Positions 1 through 8,000 of a stretch of 10,493 nt of DNA are shown here, one piece after another. A program made the translations under genes and the position numbers. Positions within the stretch are counted from its first letter, which is position 1. Each line of letters opens with the position of its first letter. This stretch comes from Eimeria necatrix (taxonomy: Eukaryota; Apicomplexa; Conoidasida; Eucoccidiorida; Eimeriidae): positions 1 through 10,493 of the forward strand of contig NW_013651800.1 of assembly GCF_000499385.1 (NCBI RefSeq), written 5' to 3'. Under the pieces are notes generated by a model that was not told the origin of the DNA, ran no database searches, and was given only the letters and a program-made list of their open reading frames with translations.

Positions 1-42
1 GTCCATTAATACCATTTTAGCCGAAGTCCAAAGGGTTTCCAG

Positions 43-280
43 AAACCCTAAACCCTAAACCCTAAACCCTAAACCCTAAACCCTACTTTCTAGACGGTAA
101 ACCCTGAACCCTCTACTCTATGCCCTAAACCCTAAACCCTTTACTCCAATCTCTCAAACCCTAAACCCTAAACCCTAAACCCTTAATCCTAAGCTTTAAG
201 ATATAAAGTTATCCGCTGAAGCTCAAACCCTAAACCCTAGGCTGGATTTGTCAGTTGTTAATTTGTGAACCCTAGGGTTT
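43..280. repeat. Interstitial telomere-like repeats, mainly AAACCCT orientation
   Basis: Heptamers AAACCCT run in tandem at 43-85, 124-140, 155-184 and 225-238, separated by degenerate copies such as AACCCTGAACCCT. At about 268-280 the orientation flips head to head in AACCCTAGGGTT. AAACCCT is the telomere-type heptamer of coccidia, but this block is broken up, mixed with unique DNA and followed by genes, so it is interstitial rather than a chromosome end. No coding potential is visible. Confidence 0.93.
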
Positions 281-298
281 TGCAGCAGCTGCAGCAGC

Positions 299-436
299 AG
301 CTGATTGTGTCTTTTTGAAATAATTAAAAAAGAATTAAATGGATTTAATTATTTTTTAAAATAAAAAAGAAAAAAATAAAATCTGGAAGCAGCAAATCAA
401 AAGAGACACAAAATCAAATTTCTACTTTTCTTCTTC
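299..436. other. AT-rich non-coding stretch
   Basis: The stretch is strongly A/T-rich, with runs such as TAATTATTTTTTAAAATAAAAAAG, which contrasts with the GC-rich CAG DNA around it. AATAAA-like hexamers occur near 370-380. It could be a transcript end or a flanking spacer. No gene can be assigned on either strand. Confidence 0.45.
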
Positions 437-456
437 CCTTTGCCATCCTGTTCTAG

Positions 457-663
457 TTGCTGCTGCTGCTGCTGCAGCTGTTGCTGCTGCAGCTGCTGCT
501 GCTGCAGCTGCTGCTGCTGCTGCTGCTGCAGCGGCGGTGGCCGCACTTTCGCCCGCAGCAGCAGCAGTAGCAACTGCAGCAGCAGCAGCAGCAGCAGCAG
601 CAAACTGGTTTGCCTTGCTGCAGCTGCTGCCAGCAGCAAGAATAACAGCTCACAGCAAAACGT
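457..663. repeat. CTG/CAG triplet arrays
   Basis: CTG runs (457-533) are followed by CAG runs (about 556-635), so the block as a whole is an imperfect inverted repeat able to fold as a long CTG/CAG hairpin. Open frames on both strands are pure products of the triplets (poly-Ser, Cys, Leu, Gln) with no conserved protein segment, so no gene is called. Confidence 0.88.
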
Positions 664-829
664 AAACCCTAAACCCTCATCTTGTCGAAAAACCCTCAAA
701 AGCAGTTCAACAGCAACTGCCTAGGGTTTAGAATTTAGGGTTTAGGGTTTGGGGCTGCTTGCTTTGGATTGCGGCTGCACATCCTCACGCCTAGGGTTTA
801 GGGTTTAGGGTTTAGGGTTTATGGGTTTA
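663..829. repeat. Telomere-like repeats with strand switch
   Basis: AAACCCT copies at 663-678 are followed by AGGGTTT copies at 722-752 and 791-829. The orientation therefore inverts inside 170 bases, with short unique spacers between. The arrangement could form a stem-loop or mark an old junction. No coding content is seen. Confidence 0.9.
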
Positions 830-862
830 GTTTGGCAAAGCCGATAACTGCAGTGCGGCACT

Positions 863-1004
863 CTGCTGCTGCCAGCTGCAGCAGCAGCAGCAGTGCAGTA
901 GCAGCTGCTGCTGCTGTTTGCTGCTGCTGCTGTCTCCAACTAGCTGCCTCTAGCCGCTGCTTGTTGCTGCTGCCAGCTGCTGCTGCTAATGGCTTCTAGT
1001 TTCT

Positions 1005-1037
<33 letters not shown>

Positions 1038-1129
1038 ACGGCAAGCTATGCTCGCTGCAGCAGCAGCAGCAACAGCAAGCTATGTTTGATGCAGGAGTTG
1101 CAGCAGCAACGGCAAACTTGTTTGCATCC

Positions 1130-1170
<41 letters not shown>

Positions 1171-1300
1171 TGCGATCGCTGCAGCAGCAGCAAAACCAGC
1201 GAAGAGTTTCCGTGTTGTTTTCTGTCTCTTGCTCGAATTCGATTAATTTCAAAAGCATTTTAAAAGAAAAAGGAAAGACAGGGCAGCAAAAGAAGCAAAC

Positions 1301-1340
<40 letters not shown>
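863..1340. repeat. Cluster of CAG/CTG arrays
   Basis: The main arrays lie at about 876-975 (mixed orientation), 1004-1035, 1058-1078, 1131-1168 and 1302-1340. The sequences between them are short and variable. Frames beginning at 989 and 1086 are open but are almost wholly Ser, Gln or Ala from the triplets and end in sequence that does not look coding. This could be the 5' region of the gene starting near 1482, or untranscribed repeat DNA. Confidence 0.85.
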
Positions 1341-1341
<1 letters not shown>

Positions 1342-1481
1342 GCTTTGTTGACCGGCGCAGCAGCAGGCCTGCTTGCGCCCAGCTGTCTGTACACCCTAAT
1401 CGCCTTCACTTCTGCCACTTTTTCTCGTTTTACCTCTTAAGCATTCATTTAAATCTATTTGAAATTAGAAGACAGGAAAAG

Positions 1482-1522
1482 ATGCTGCTGTTAGACGCAA
1501 ACGGGGGCCCTGGGGGGGCCCC

Positions 1523-1557
<35 letters not shown>

Positions 1558-1751
1558 GCTGGCTGCGGCGCTGCTGCTGCGCGTTGCGCGCGCTGCGGCC
1601 AGCTGCTTTGAATTGTTCTTTTTTAGTTTGAAGAATTCCATTTGATTTATTTTAAATACATTTCAGGGATTGCAGCCCCGGGAAGGCTCAGAGAGAGCAG
1701 CAGGCGCTGCTGCTGGACCGCCACCGACAGCAGCGGCACTGCAGCAGTGCT

Positions 1752-1787
<36 letters not shown>

Positions 1788-2041
1788 CGTAACTTCCTAG
1801 TTTATCATTTATCATTCTTAGAACTCCGAATTTCACCTTTGTCTTCTCTCCGAAGAAGTCAGGAAGGGAAGGGGCGCCAGAAGGCAGCAGCAGCAGCAGC
1901 AGCAACGGAGGCAGCAGCAGCAGCGCCTGCAGCAGCAGCAGCAGCAGCAAGACTTCCACGCAGACAGACCTTGGCCCCACCCGCCGCTGCGTCTCCCCAC
2001 TTCCTGCTCCAGGCAGCTCAGCTGTGGGGGGCCCTTCACCT

Positions 2042-2111
<70 letters not shown>

Positions 2112-2225
2112 TGGACGGAAAGGCTGCGCGGGGCCCCAGCCCCTGCAACCAGTGCTGCGAGTGTTTGGCCCCAGTGCGCTGCATAATAGACCAGCACGAA
2201 GTGGAGATAATCCCCGCTTCAGCCC

Positions 2226-2271
<46 letters not shown>

Positions 2272-2363
2272 GAACTTGCTGTACACCGCCAGGGGCGCCT
2301 CCAGCGGCGACTCCACCACGCGCACCTTCGGCAGCTCCTACAGGCAGCAGCAGCAGCAGCAGC

Positions 2364-2396
<33 letters not shown>

Positions 2397-2544
2397 TCTC
2401 CAGCAGGGCCGCAGCCCCACTTCCGGGGGGCCCCCAGGGGGCCCCCGCAAGTCTCTTCTGGGGGGCCCCCCAACCCTCTGCTGCTTCTCCTTTGCCTTCT
2501 GTCTCTTTTGAGGGCCCCCTGAAAGACCCTGGGAGCTACCGCAG

Positions 2545-2589
<45 letters not shown>

Positions 2590-2776
2590 CTTGGGCGGGG
2601 GCAGCAGCAGCAGCAGCAGCAGCAAACAAAGGCCCAGGGACTCTGCTGCCCCCAAAGTGCCCCTCATCAATCTGCAGCAAATGCAGCAGCACGAGGCCCC
2701 CCCCCCGGAGCTGCTGCTGGACAGCAGCAGAGGCCCAATATCTGCGGAGTCCAGTCCCTTCAAGCCTTGTCCCCCC

Positions 2777-2808
<32 letters not shown>

Positions 2809-3281
2809 TGCTGCAGCAGCAGCATTAGCAGCAGGTGCTGCAGCAGCAGCACGTGCCGCTGCCGTGACAGGTGCTGCTGCAGCAGCAGGTGCTGCTGCTG
2901 CAACAGGTGCTGCTGCAGCAGCAGGAGATGCTGCTCCAGCAGGTGGTGCTGCTGCAGCAGGTGCTGCTGCTGCAGCAGCACCTGCTGCTGCTGCAGCAGG
3001 TGCTGCTGCTGCTGCAGCAGCTAACCTGCCAGGGAAAGGGCCCGGCGAGCAGCTGAGGGGCCCCCCTTTGTTGACTTTTTGCTTTTCTTCTTCTTTGTCT
3101 CCTTCGTCTCCTCCCAAGGAAAGTCCCGGGAGAAGGGCCCCCTGCAGCAGCAGCAGCAGCAGCAGCAGCGGCAGCAGCAGCAGCAGCCGCAGCAGCTGCA
3201 GCAGCTCCCCGCAGCACTGCAGCAGCGAAGCCGCAGGCCCACAAAAAGCAGCAGAGCAAGACCCCAGCAGCAGCAGCAGAA

Positions 3282-3314
<33 letters not shown>

Positions 3315-3319
3315 GCAGA

Positions 3320-3362
<43 letters not shown>

Positions 3363-3772
3363 TGGAAGGAGACAGTCCCTTCTCTGTCAGCAGCTCGGCC
3401 TTTTCCGCAGCTAAAAGCTGCCCCCATCCTCGCCCAGGGGCTTGGCTATCAGTTCACTTGGGGGGCCCCCCAGAGGGGCCCCCAGTAGCCCCCTCGGGGG
3501 CCCCCTCAAGGGCCCCCTCGGGGTCCCCCCAGAGGGCCCCCCAGGGGGCCCCCCAGGGGGCCCCCCAGGGGGCCCCCCAGGGTACGAAACTGGTGTCAGG
3601 GAGCAGGGGGGCCCCTGTCTCTGGGGGCCCCCCTTCAGGCGTTTGCTGCTCCCTCAACTTTGCTGCTGACAGCTTCCCTTTGTTGGGGTTGGATTTCTTA
3701 TATGAGCAGCAGCAAGTGGGGGGCCCCTTGGGGGCCCCAGGGGCCCCCCAGGGGCCCCCCAGGGGCCCCTAG
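1482..3772 (+). CDS. Hypothetical low-complexity protein, Gln/Ser/Ala-rich, with a cysteine cluster
   Basis: Proposed exons are 1482-1582, 1667-1788 and 1863-3772, which join in phase to 711 codons including the TAG stop (710 residues). The start ATG follows GGAAAAG, an A-rich context usual in coccidia. Intron 1 has a weak donor (GTTGCG) and acceptor TTTCAG. Intron 2 is GTAACT..GTCAG after a pyrimidine-rich tract. Exon 2 encodes a polar helical stretch, AQREQQALLLDRHRQQRH. Exon 3 holds a 23-residue poly-Gln (135-157), then a non-repetitive patch with C169, C172, C173, C175 and C181 and the segment EVEIIPASA, followed later by NLLYTARGASSGDSTTRTFG. After that come alternating poly-Ser, poly-Gln and poly-Ala tracts, and a GGGGCCCC-coded APQG repeat (about residues 610-650). 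The end, LNFAADSFPLLGLDFLYEQQ, again looks like ordinary protein. I recognise no family. Exon 3 is well supported, and exons 1 and 2 are less certain. The start could instead be M158 at 2111. Confidence 0.5.
2042..2110 (+). repeat. (CAG)23 coding for poly-Gln
   Basis: Twenty-three uninterrupted CAG codons in the frame of the hypothetical gene precede ATGGACGG at 2111. It is one of the longest pure triplet arrays in the window, so its length is likely to be polymorphic. Confidence 0.9.
2227..2397 (+). repeat. CAG arrays read as poly-Ser, then poly-Gln
   Basis: At about 2227-2267 the array is read in the AGC phase as serine. At 2342-2396 it is read in the CAG phase as glutamine with one Arg interruption. 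The 70 bases between encode complex sequence (NRNLLYTARGASSG...). The same DNA repeat is thus used in two phases within one open frame. Confidence 0.85.
2546..2588 (+). repeat. (GCT)n coding for poly-Ala
   Basis: An uninterrupted GCT/CTG run is read as about 14 to 15 alanines after SYRS and before GLGGGSSSS in the hypothetical protein. It is in the CTG orientation, opposite to the flanking CAG arrays. Confidence 0.85.
2779..3022 (+). repeat. Alanine-coding imperfect palindromic GCAGCAGGTGCTGCTGC repeats
   Basis: After a plain GCA run, the motif GCAGCAGGTGCTGCTGC recurs many times with small variations (GGTGCTGCAGCAGCA, GGAGATGCTGCTCC). Because CAGCAGGTGCTGCTG is almost its own reverse complement, the block is a chain of short hairpins, and alanine-rich frames are open on both strands. 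In the gene frame it encodes about 80 residues, mostly Ala with Gly, Pro, Thr and Val. Confidence 0.85.
3142..3360 (+). repeat. CAG arrays coding mostly poly-Ser
   Basis: Several interrupted CAG runs are read in the AGC phase as serine with scattered Gly, Arg and Cys. They end in NSSSMEGDSPFSVSSSAFSAAKS, where complex sequence resumes. Confidence 0.85.
3458..3584 (+). repeat. GGGGCCCC-type array inside the coding region
   Basis: Copies of GGGGGCCCCCCAG and variants run in the frame of the hypothetical gene and encode repeats of GAPQ/GAPS. The last four copies (about 3536-3584) are nearly identical 12-mers, which keeps the frame. The same type of DNA recurs in introns and spacers elsewhere in the window. 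Confidence 0.85.
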
Positions 3773-3836
3773 GGGCCCCCCAGGGGCCCCTAGGGGCCCC
3801 CAAGGGGCCCCTGGGGCCTCCCAGGGGCCCCTAGGG
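3718..3836. repeat. GGGGCCCC array at the 3' end of the hypothetical gene
   Basis: Tandem units of the form GGGGCCCCTA / GGGGCCCCCCA overlap the last 18 codons and run past the stop. The TAG stop at 3770-3772 lies inside a CCCCTAGGGG unit, so the repeat itself ends the reading frame. Confidence 0.85.
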
Positions 3837-3942
3837 CCTTTCGAGCTCCTCTTTTGCTGCAGCCCTTTTATTTTGAAATGGGGATTTGCATTGCACGCGG
3901 GAAGTCAAGATGGGGCCTGCTGCTGCTGGAGGAAGCAGCAGC

Positions 3943-3951
3943 AGCAAGAGT

Positions 3952-3995
<44 letters not shown>
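3943..3995. repeat. CAG array
   Basis: Mostly uninterrupted CAG triplets lie downstream of the hypothetical gene's stop. They are probably in its 3' untranslated region or in intergenic DNA. The surrounding frames show no conserved protein. Confidence 0.85.
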
Positions 3996-3996
<1 letters not shown>

Positions 3997-4085
3997 GTGG
4001 CGGTTTCAGCGGAGCCAGCTGCTGCCAGCGAGCCTTCAGGGGGGCCCCCCAGCCCCGACTGGGGGCCCCCATTTCAAGATTTGTG

Positions 4086-4120
4086 GAATTAAAAATAAAA
4101 AGAAAAAATAAAATAAATCT
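4086..4120 (+). terminator. Possible polyadenylation region
   Basis: An A-rich stretch contains overlapping AATAAA/AAATAAA-like hexamers (AAAATAAAAAG, AAAAATAAAATAAATC) about 320 bases after the stop at 3772. The position and composition fit a transcript end for the upstream gene. Apicomplexan poly(A) signals are weakly defined, so this is an inference. Confidence 0.3.
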
Positions 4121-4246
4121 GCAGCAACTTCGAAACTGCTGCGGGGCCCTTGAGGGGCCCCCAGGTGACCCTGCGCAGACACCCCAGCCACTCTGCCAAA
4201 GTCTTGCGGGATATCTATCAATGCGGTTCACGAATTCACTGAGTCT

Positions 4247-4268
4247 TGCTGCAGCAGCAGCAGCAGCA

Positions 4269-4300
<32 letters not shown>

Positions 4301-4302
4301 AG
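4247..4302. repeat. CAG array joined to CTG array
   Basis: A CAG run is followed directly by a CTG run through CAGCAGCAGCTGCTGCTG, which makes a near-perfect inverted repeat centred near 4269-4270. It could extrude as a cruciform or fold as a hairpin in RNA. No gene context is evident. Confidence 0.85.
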
Positions 4303-5431
4303 CGTTTGTCTGTCAGTAGCTGCTATCGCCGCCATGTGCGAAGTTCTTTGTATCTGTTTTGTTGTTTGAAGATCGCCAACTCGATCAAATTGTTTTCCAA
4401 AGACAAAAGAAGTAAACTTAAAGTCTGCAGCGCAGCAGACAGCAGCAAACTCGTAGGCAGGCAAAGACTTAGCTGCAAACTCCAGCGGTGCAGCTGCGCG
4501 CTGAGGTCCACTGGTCACCTGCGGTTTCCTCTCGAAGGGGGGGCTTTTCTGTCTCGAAAAGTACCTTCTGAAATAAAAAGGAAGTATTTGATTTCTTCAG
4601 ACTTGCAGCTGCTTTGCGCATGCAAGTTTGCGCTTGAAAGGAACGAAAAACGTGAACGAGGGTTCATGTTCAAGATTCTTCTCAGCACGAAGCGCCCAGT
4701 TGCTGCGCAGCTCCGGCAGCCATCTTTAGACCAATAAAAAGTACTTTTAATTCTGTGCAAGAGGCAAGAAAGGCGAAATTCGCAAATGAAAAGAAAGTGG
4801 CGCGCTCTAGACGTTCAGCTTTCGCGTGCAGATTGCCGGGAGCTGCATGTACACCCCAGCGCTCGGCAGTTCGGGCGAAAGTTTTTAGCGGAAAGCGCGG
4901 TTTAAAAAGGCGATCTCTTCGGCAAATTGAAAGCAAATATGTATTTCTTTGTAAAAATAAGGGAAATAGCTCAATTGGAGCAGCAGCAGCAGCAGAAAAA
5001 GAAGCACCTTTAGGCCTGCCAGGCCAGGGCTGTGGTCGGCGGTGCAGCCGAGGGCATTTCAAGTTCCCGCCCCGATCTCTCCCGCTGCCTTAATTTATGG
5101 ACTTAAATGAAATATTTCAAAGTTGAAATTTGCGGATTTTGTCTTCGATTCGGGAGAAGTGCCCCCTCAGACTTGAAATGCCGAACTTGCAAACCAGCAC
5201 CTGGCTCTAGCGGCCGCGTGCAGAAGCTCCCCGTGAGTCCATTAATTCGCATTTTTCCTCTTTTCAGACTTTCACAGAGTTTTGCTGCAGGTTTTATTTC
5301 GGACTTCGCCTCCAGAGGGCCCTGCAAGGTCCACTTTGCATGCAGCGGGGGCCCTGGGCCGGGGCCGCTCCGCAGCTGGCGAGAAGTCCGGCAGCTGAGG
5401 CTTTTCTGCTGCCGATGCTGCAGCAGCTGCC

Positions 5432-5469
<38 letters not shown>

Positions 5470-5524
5470 GAGCCTGCAGCACCGCAACACAACAACCCCA
5501 CCAGTTTTTGCTGAGCCCCCCGCC
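4303..5524. other. Intergenic, mostly complex sequence upstream of the GUCD1-like gene
   Basis: This is the longest stretch with few repeats; it contains only a short CAG run at 4980-4995 and a CTG run at about 5432-5467. Open frames at 4246-4737 (plus) and 4682-5062 (minus) show no recognisable protein. The 3' part probably carries the promoter and 5' untranslated region of the gene starting at 5525. A GTGAGT..TTTTCAG pair at 5233-5267 would be only 35 bases long, so it may be a chance pair or parts of different introns in a 5' leader. Confidence 0.4.
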
Positions 5525-5575
5525 ATGGGTGGCGCCTGGGGGCGGGGCCCGATGCCGGCCCCGCCCGCAGACCCT

Positions 5576-5626
<51 letters not shown>

Positions 5627-5787
5627 GTGCTTTATTTCTGCACAGAGATGCAGTGGGTCTCCCAGAAGGGGGAGATGGACTGCGGGCTTGCATGCGCTTT
5701 AATGATATTAAGGTGGGGCTTTTTCGAACTATCCCTTCAAGTGCATTTAATTTAATTTCAAACAAAGTCTCCTTTTCAAGTTGAGAA

Positions 5788-5831
<44 letters not shown>

Positions 5832-6141
5832 ATTCAGGTCGCTGCATGCTTCGGGCTGCTGCCCCCAGCCCCCCTTTCTCTTGTCTCCTGCAGCAGCAGA
5901 TTTGTCTCCCCGCAGCAGCACAGACAGCGACAGCAGCAGCTGCAGCTGCAGCAGCTGCAGCAGCTGCAGCAGCTGCAGCAGCAGCAGCAGCCCCGCCTCA
6001 AGGGGCCCCCGAAGGGGGCCCCCGAAGGGGCACCCGAAGGGGCCCCAGAGGGGGCCCCCAGCGGGCCTGGACAGTGCCGTGGGGGCCCCCTCATCGGGGG
6101 CCTCGGAGGCCAGCGAGCCTGCTGCAGCAGGAGACTCCCCG

Positions 6142-6181
<40 letters not shown>

Positions 6182-7968
6182 AGAGCGCAGCAGCAGGCGC
6201 TGCGGAGCCGCCCAGCTGCTGCTGCTGCAGCTGCGGGGGGGAGGGGGGCCCCCGGGGCCCCCGGGGGGCCCCCCGCTGCAGCGCGGAGAGGGGCCCCTTC
6301 GGGCCGCTGCTGAGGGGGGCCCCCCAGCCTGCATGCAGGCGGCAGGCGCTGCTGCTGCTGCAGCAGCTCGCCCGCGGGGGCTGGACTGTCGATTTGCTGC
6401 TGCTGCTGCAGCACTTGCCCTGCGGCTTCGCCACGCTCTGCACTGGAGTCGACCCCCGCCACGCAGACAAGGTGTCGAGACACCCCAAGCCCATGCATGC
6501 ATGCATGCATGCGCGCATGCATGCATGCAAGTTTTCGAGCACTTGTTTGTGCATGTTTGCTGCTGAGGGCCTGCTGGGCCGTGGGGTGGGGTGTACGTAC
6601 ACCTGAAGGGCTGGGGTGCACGTACACCGGGAGGGCTGGGGTGTACGTACACCCGAAGGGCTGGGGTGTACGTACACCCGAAAGTGCCTCTTTTTGCGCC
6701 TTTTCAGCCCTTTTACAAATCCTTTTCCGACGCGCCTCAAGCCTTCGACAAAGAGGCCAAAAGAGTAGCAGCAAACTTCAAAAAAGCCCAAAAGATTGGA
6801 CTTCAGATCCAGAAAAGGTAATTAAAATACTTCAAACCCGTCTGCGCGGCTCCCCGGGGCCCCCTGAGGGCCCCTGGGGCCCCTCAACGGCCCCGTCGGC
6901 TCTTCTTGGGGCCCCCAGGGGCCCCCTAGGGGCCCTGCGGGCTCACGAAGCGGCCAACTCGGGGGCCCCGAAGGGGCCCCTAGGGGCCCCCAAGGGGCCC
7001 CGAAGGGGCCCCCTCAGGGCTGTTTAAAAGGGCTCCCTAGGGGCCCCCTAGGGGCCCCTAGGGGCTCTTCAGAAGCTCCTCAACGGCCACCCTAAGGGGC
7101 CCCCCGTTGGGCCTGAAAAGGCGGCTGAGGGCCGAGGGGGCCCCCGCGTTGACTTGAGGGTTTAGAAGGGGTTTAAGAAGTGTTTTAAAGAAGTGTTTTG
7201 AAGTATTTTTTGTTTCTTTTTGCTTCTCAGAAGAGTCTCGAGGGCCCAACTGGCCCACGAGCTGCTGCAGGGAAGAGTGGCTGTTGTGCTGCTGGACGGG
7301 GGCCGTTTGGGGGCGCGGGAGCTGCGCGCAGTGCCCCGCACCCAGTACGATGGTAAACCCTAAACCCTAAACCCTAAACCCTAAACCCTAAACCCTAGAG
7401 AGGCAGGCAGCCCGCCTCCGGCCTGCCCAGGCGCCTCCTTGCGCCCTCAAGACGGGGCGCATGCGCGGGGGGCTGCGGCTGCGGTCTAGACGAACTCCAT
7501 TAGGGTTTAGGGTTTAGGGTTTAGGGTTTAGGGTTTAGGGTTTAGGGTTTAGGGTTTGTGGCAGTGGATGCTGACCGGGTTTGGACTGGTTCCTAGTGCG
7601 GCCATTTTCTGGGCATAAGGCTTGTGCTTTGGCGCTTAGTGCTCAGATTTTAGGGTTTAGGGTTTAGGGTTTAGGGTTTAGGGTTTAGGGTTTAGGGTTT
7701 GGGTTGGCGAGAGTAAGGCAGCGGCTGCTGCGTGTTCTCCTCAGGCCACTTTGTGCTGGTGTGTGGAGTGGCCCTGTCTCTTTCTGCTGCTGCTGCTGCA
7801 GCTCTCTTACAGCAGCAGCAGCAGCAGCAGCAGCAGGAGGGAGGTGCTGCTGCTGCTGCTGCTGCTGCCGCTGCAGCTGCTGCAGCTTCTCCCACCGGCC
7901 CTCCAAAGCGCCCGCGACCCTCGCCGTCCACGCCGTCCCCAGCAGCAGCACCAGCAGCAGCAGCAGCA

Positions 7969-8000
<32 letters not shown>

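Larger units (their letters stand above)
6472..6707 (+). other. Intron 2 of the GUCD1-like gene, with GCATGC run and minisatellite
   Basis: The intron starts GTGTCG and ends TTTTCAG, phase 0, between AAG (Lys274) and CCC (Pro275). It contains the GCAT run at 6494-6529 and four 25-bp palindrome-bearing repeats at about 6582-6684. The conserved sequence continues from TGVDPRHADK directly to PFYKSF, as in family members. Confidence 0.85.

Noticed and set aside
1..280. Chromosome end (true telomere)
   Set aside because: Heptamers are broken by unique DNA, switch strand and recur throughout the window on both sides of genes, so these are interstitial copies.
989..1631. Overlapping plus-strand frames at 989 and 1086 as upstream exons or genes
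   Set aside because: Apart from triplet-coded Ser, Gln and Ala they read through T-rich sequence typical of leaders or introns. Only the ATG at 1482 in this stretch joins in phase to downstream exons.
2536..3363. Minus-strand alanine/leucine-rich open frame
   Set aside because: It is the complement of the repeat-coded part of the plus-strand hypothetical gene. All variety in it comes from repeat complement, with no ordinary protein segment.
4961..5060. tRNA-like start: TAGCTCAATTGG matches a pol III A-box
   Set aside because: No GGTTCGANTCC-type B-box or T-arm follows in the next 100 bases, and no acceptor stem pairs. A CAG run sits where the D-stem and anticodon arm should be. A chance match is more likely.
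4246..5062. Open frames at 4246-4737 (plus) and 4682-5062 (minus)
   Set aside because: Their residue patterns match no family I recognise. One starts in a CAG/CTG array and they overlap on opposite strands. The composition fits intergenic DNA.
5233..5267. Mini-intron GTGAGT..TTTTCAG upstream of the GUCD1-like start
   Set aside because: The sites match consensus well but the interval is only 35 bases, too short for a normal spliceosomal intron, and the GUCD1-like frame has a stop at 5396 between it and the start.
5103..6791. Long minus-strand open frame of 562 codons
   Set aside because: It lies opposite exons 1 and 2 of the GUCD1-like gene and owes its length to triplet and GGGGCCCC repeats, which lack stops on both strands. 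It contains no conserved motif.
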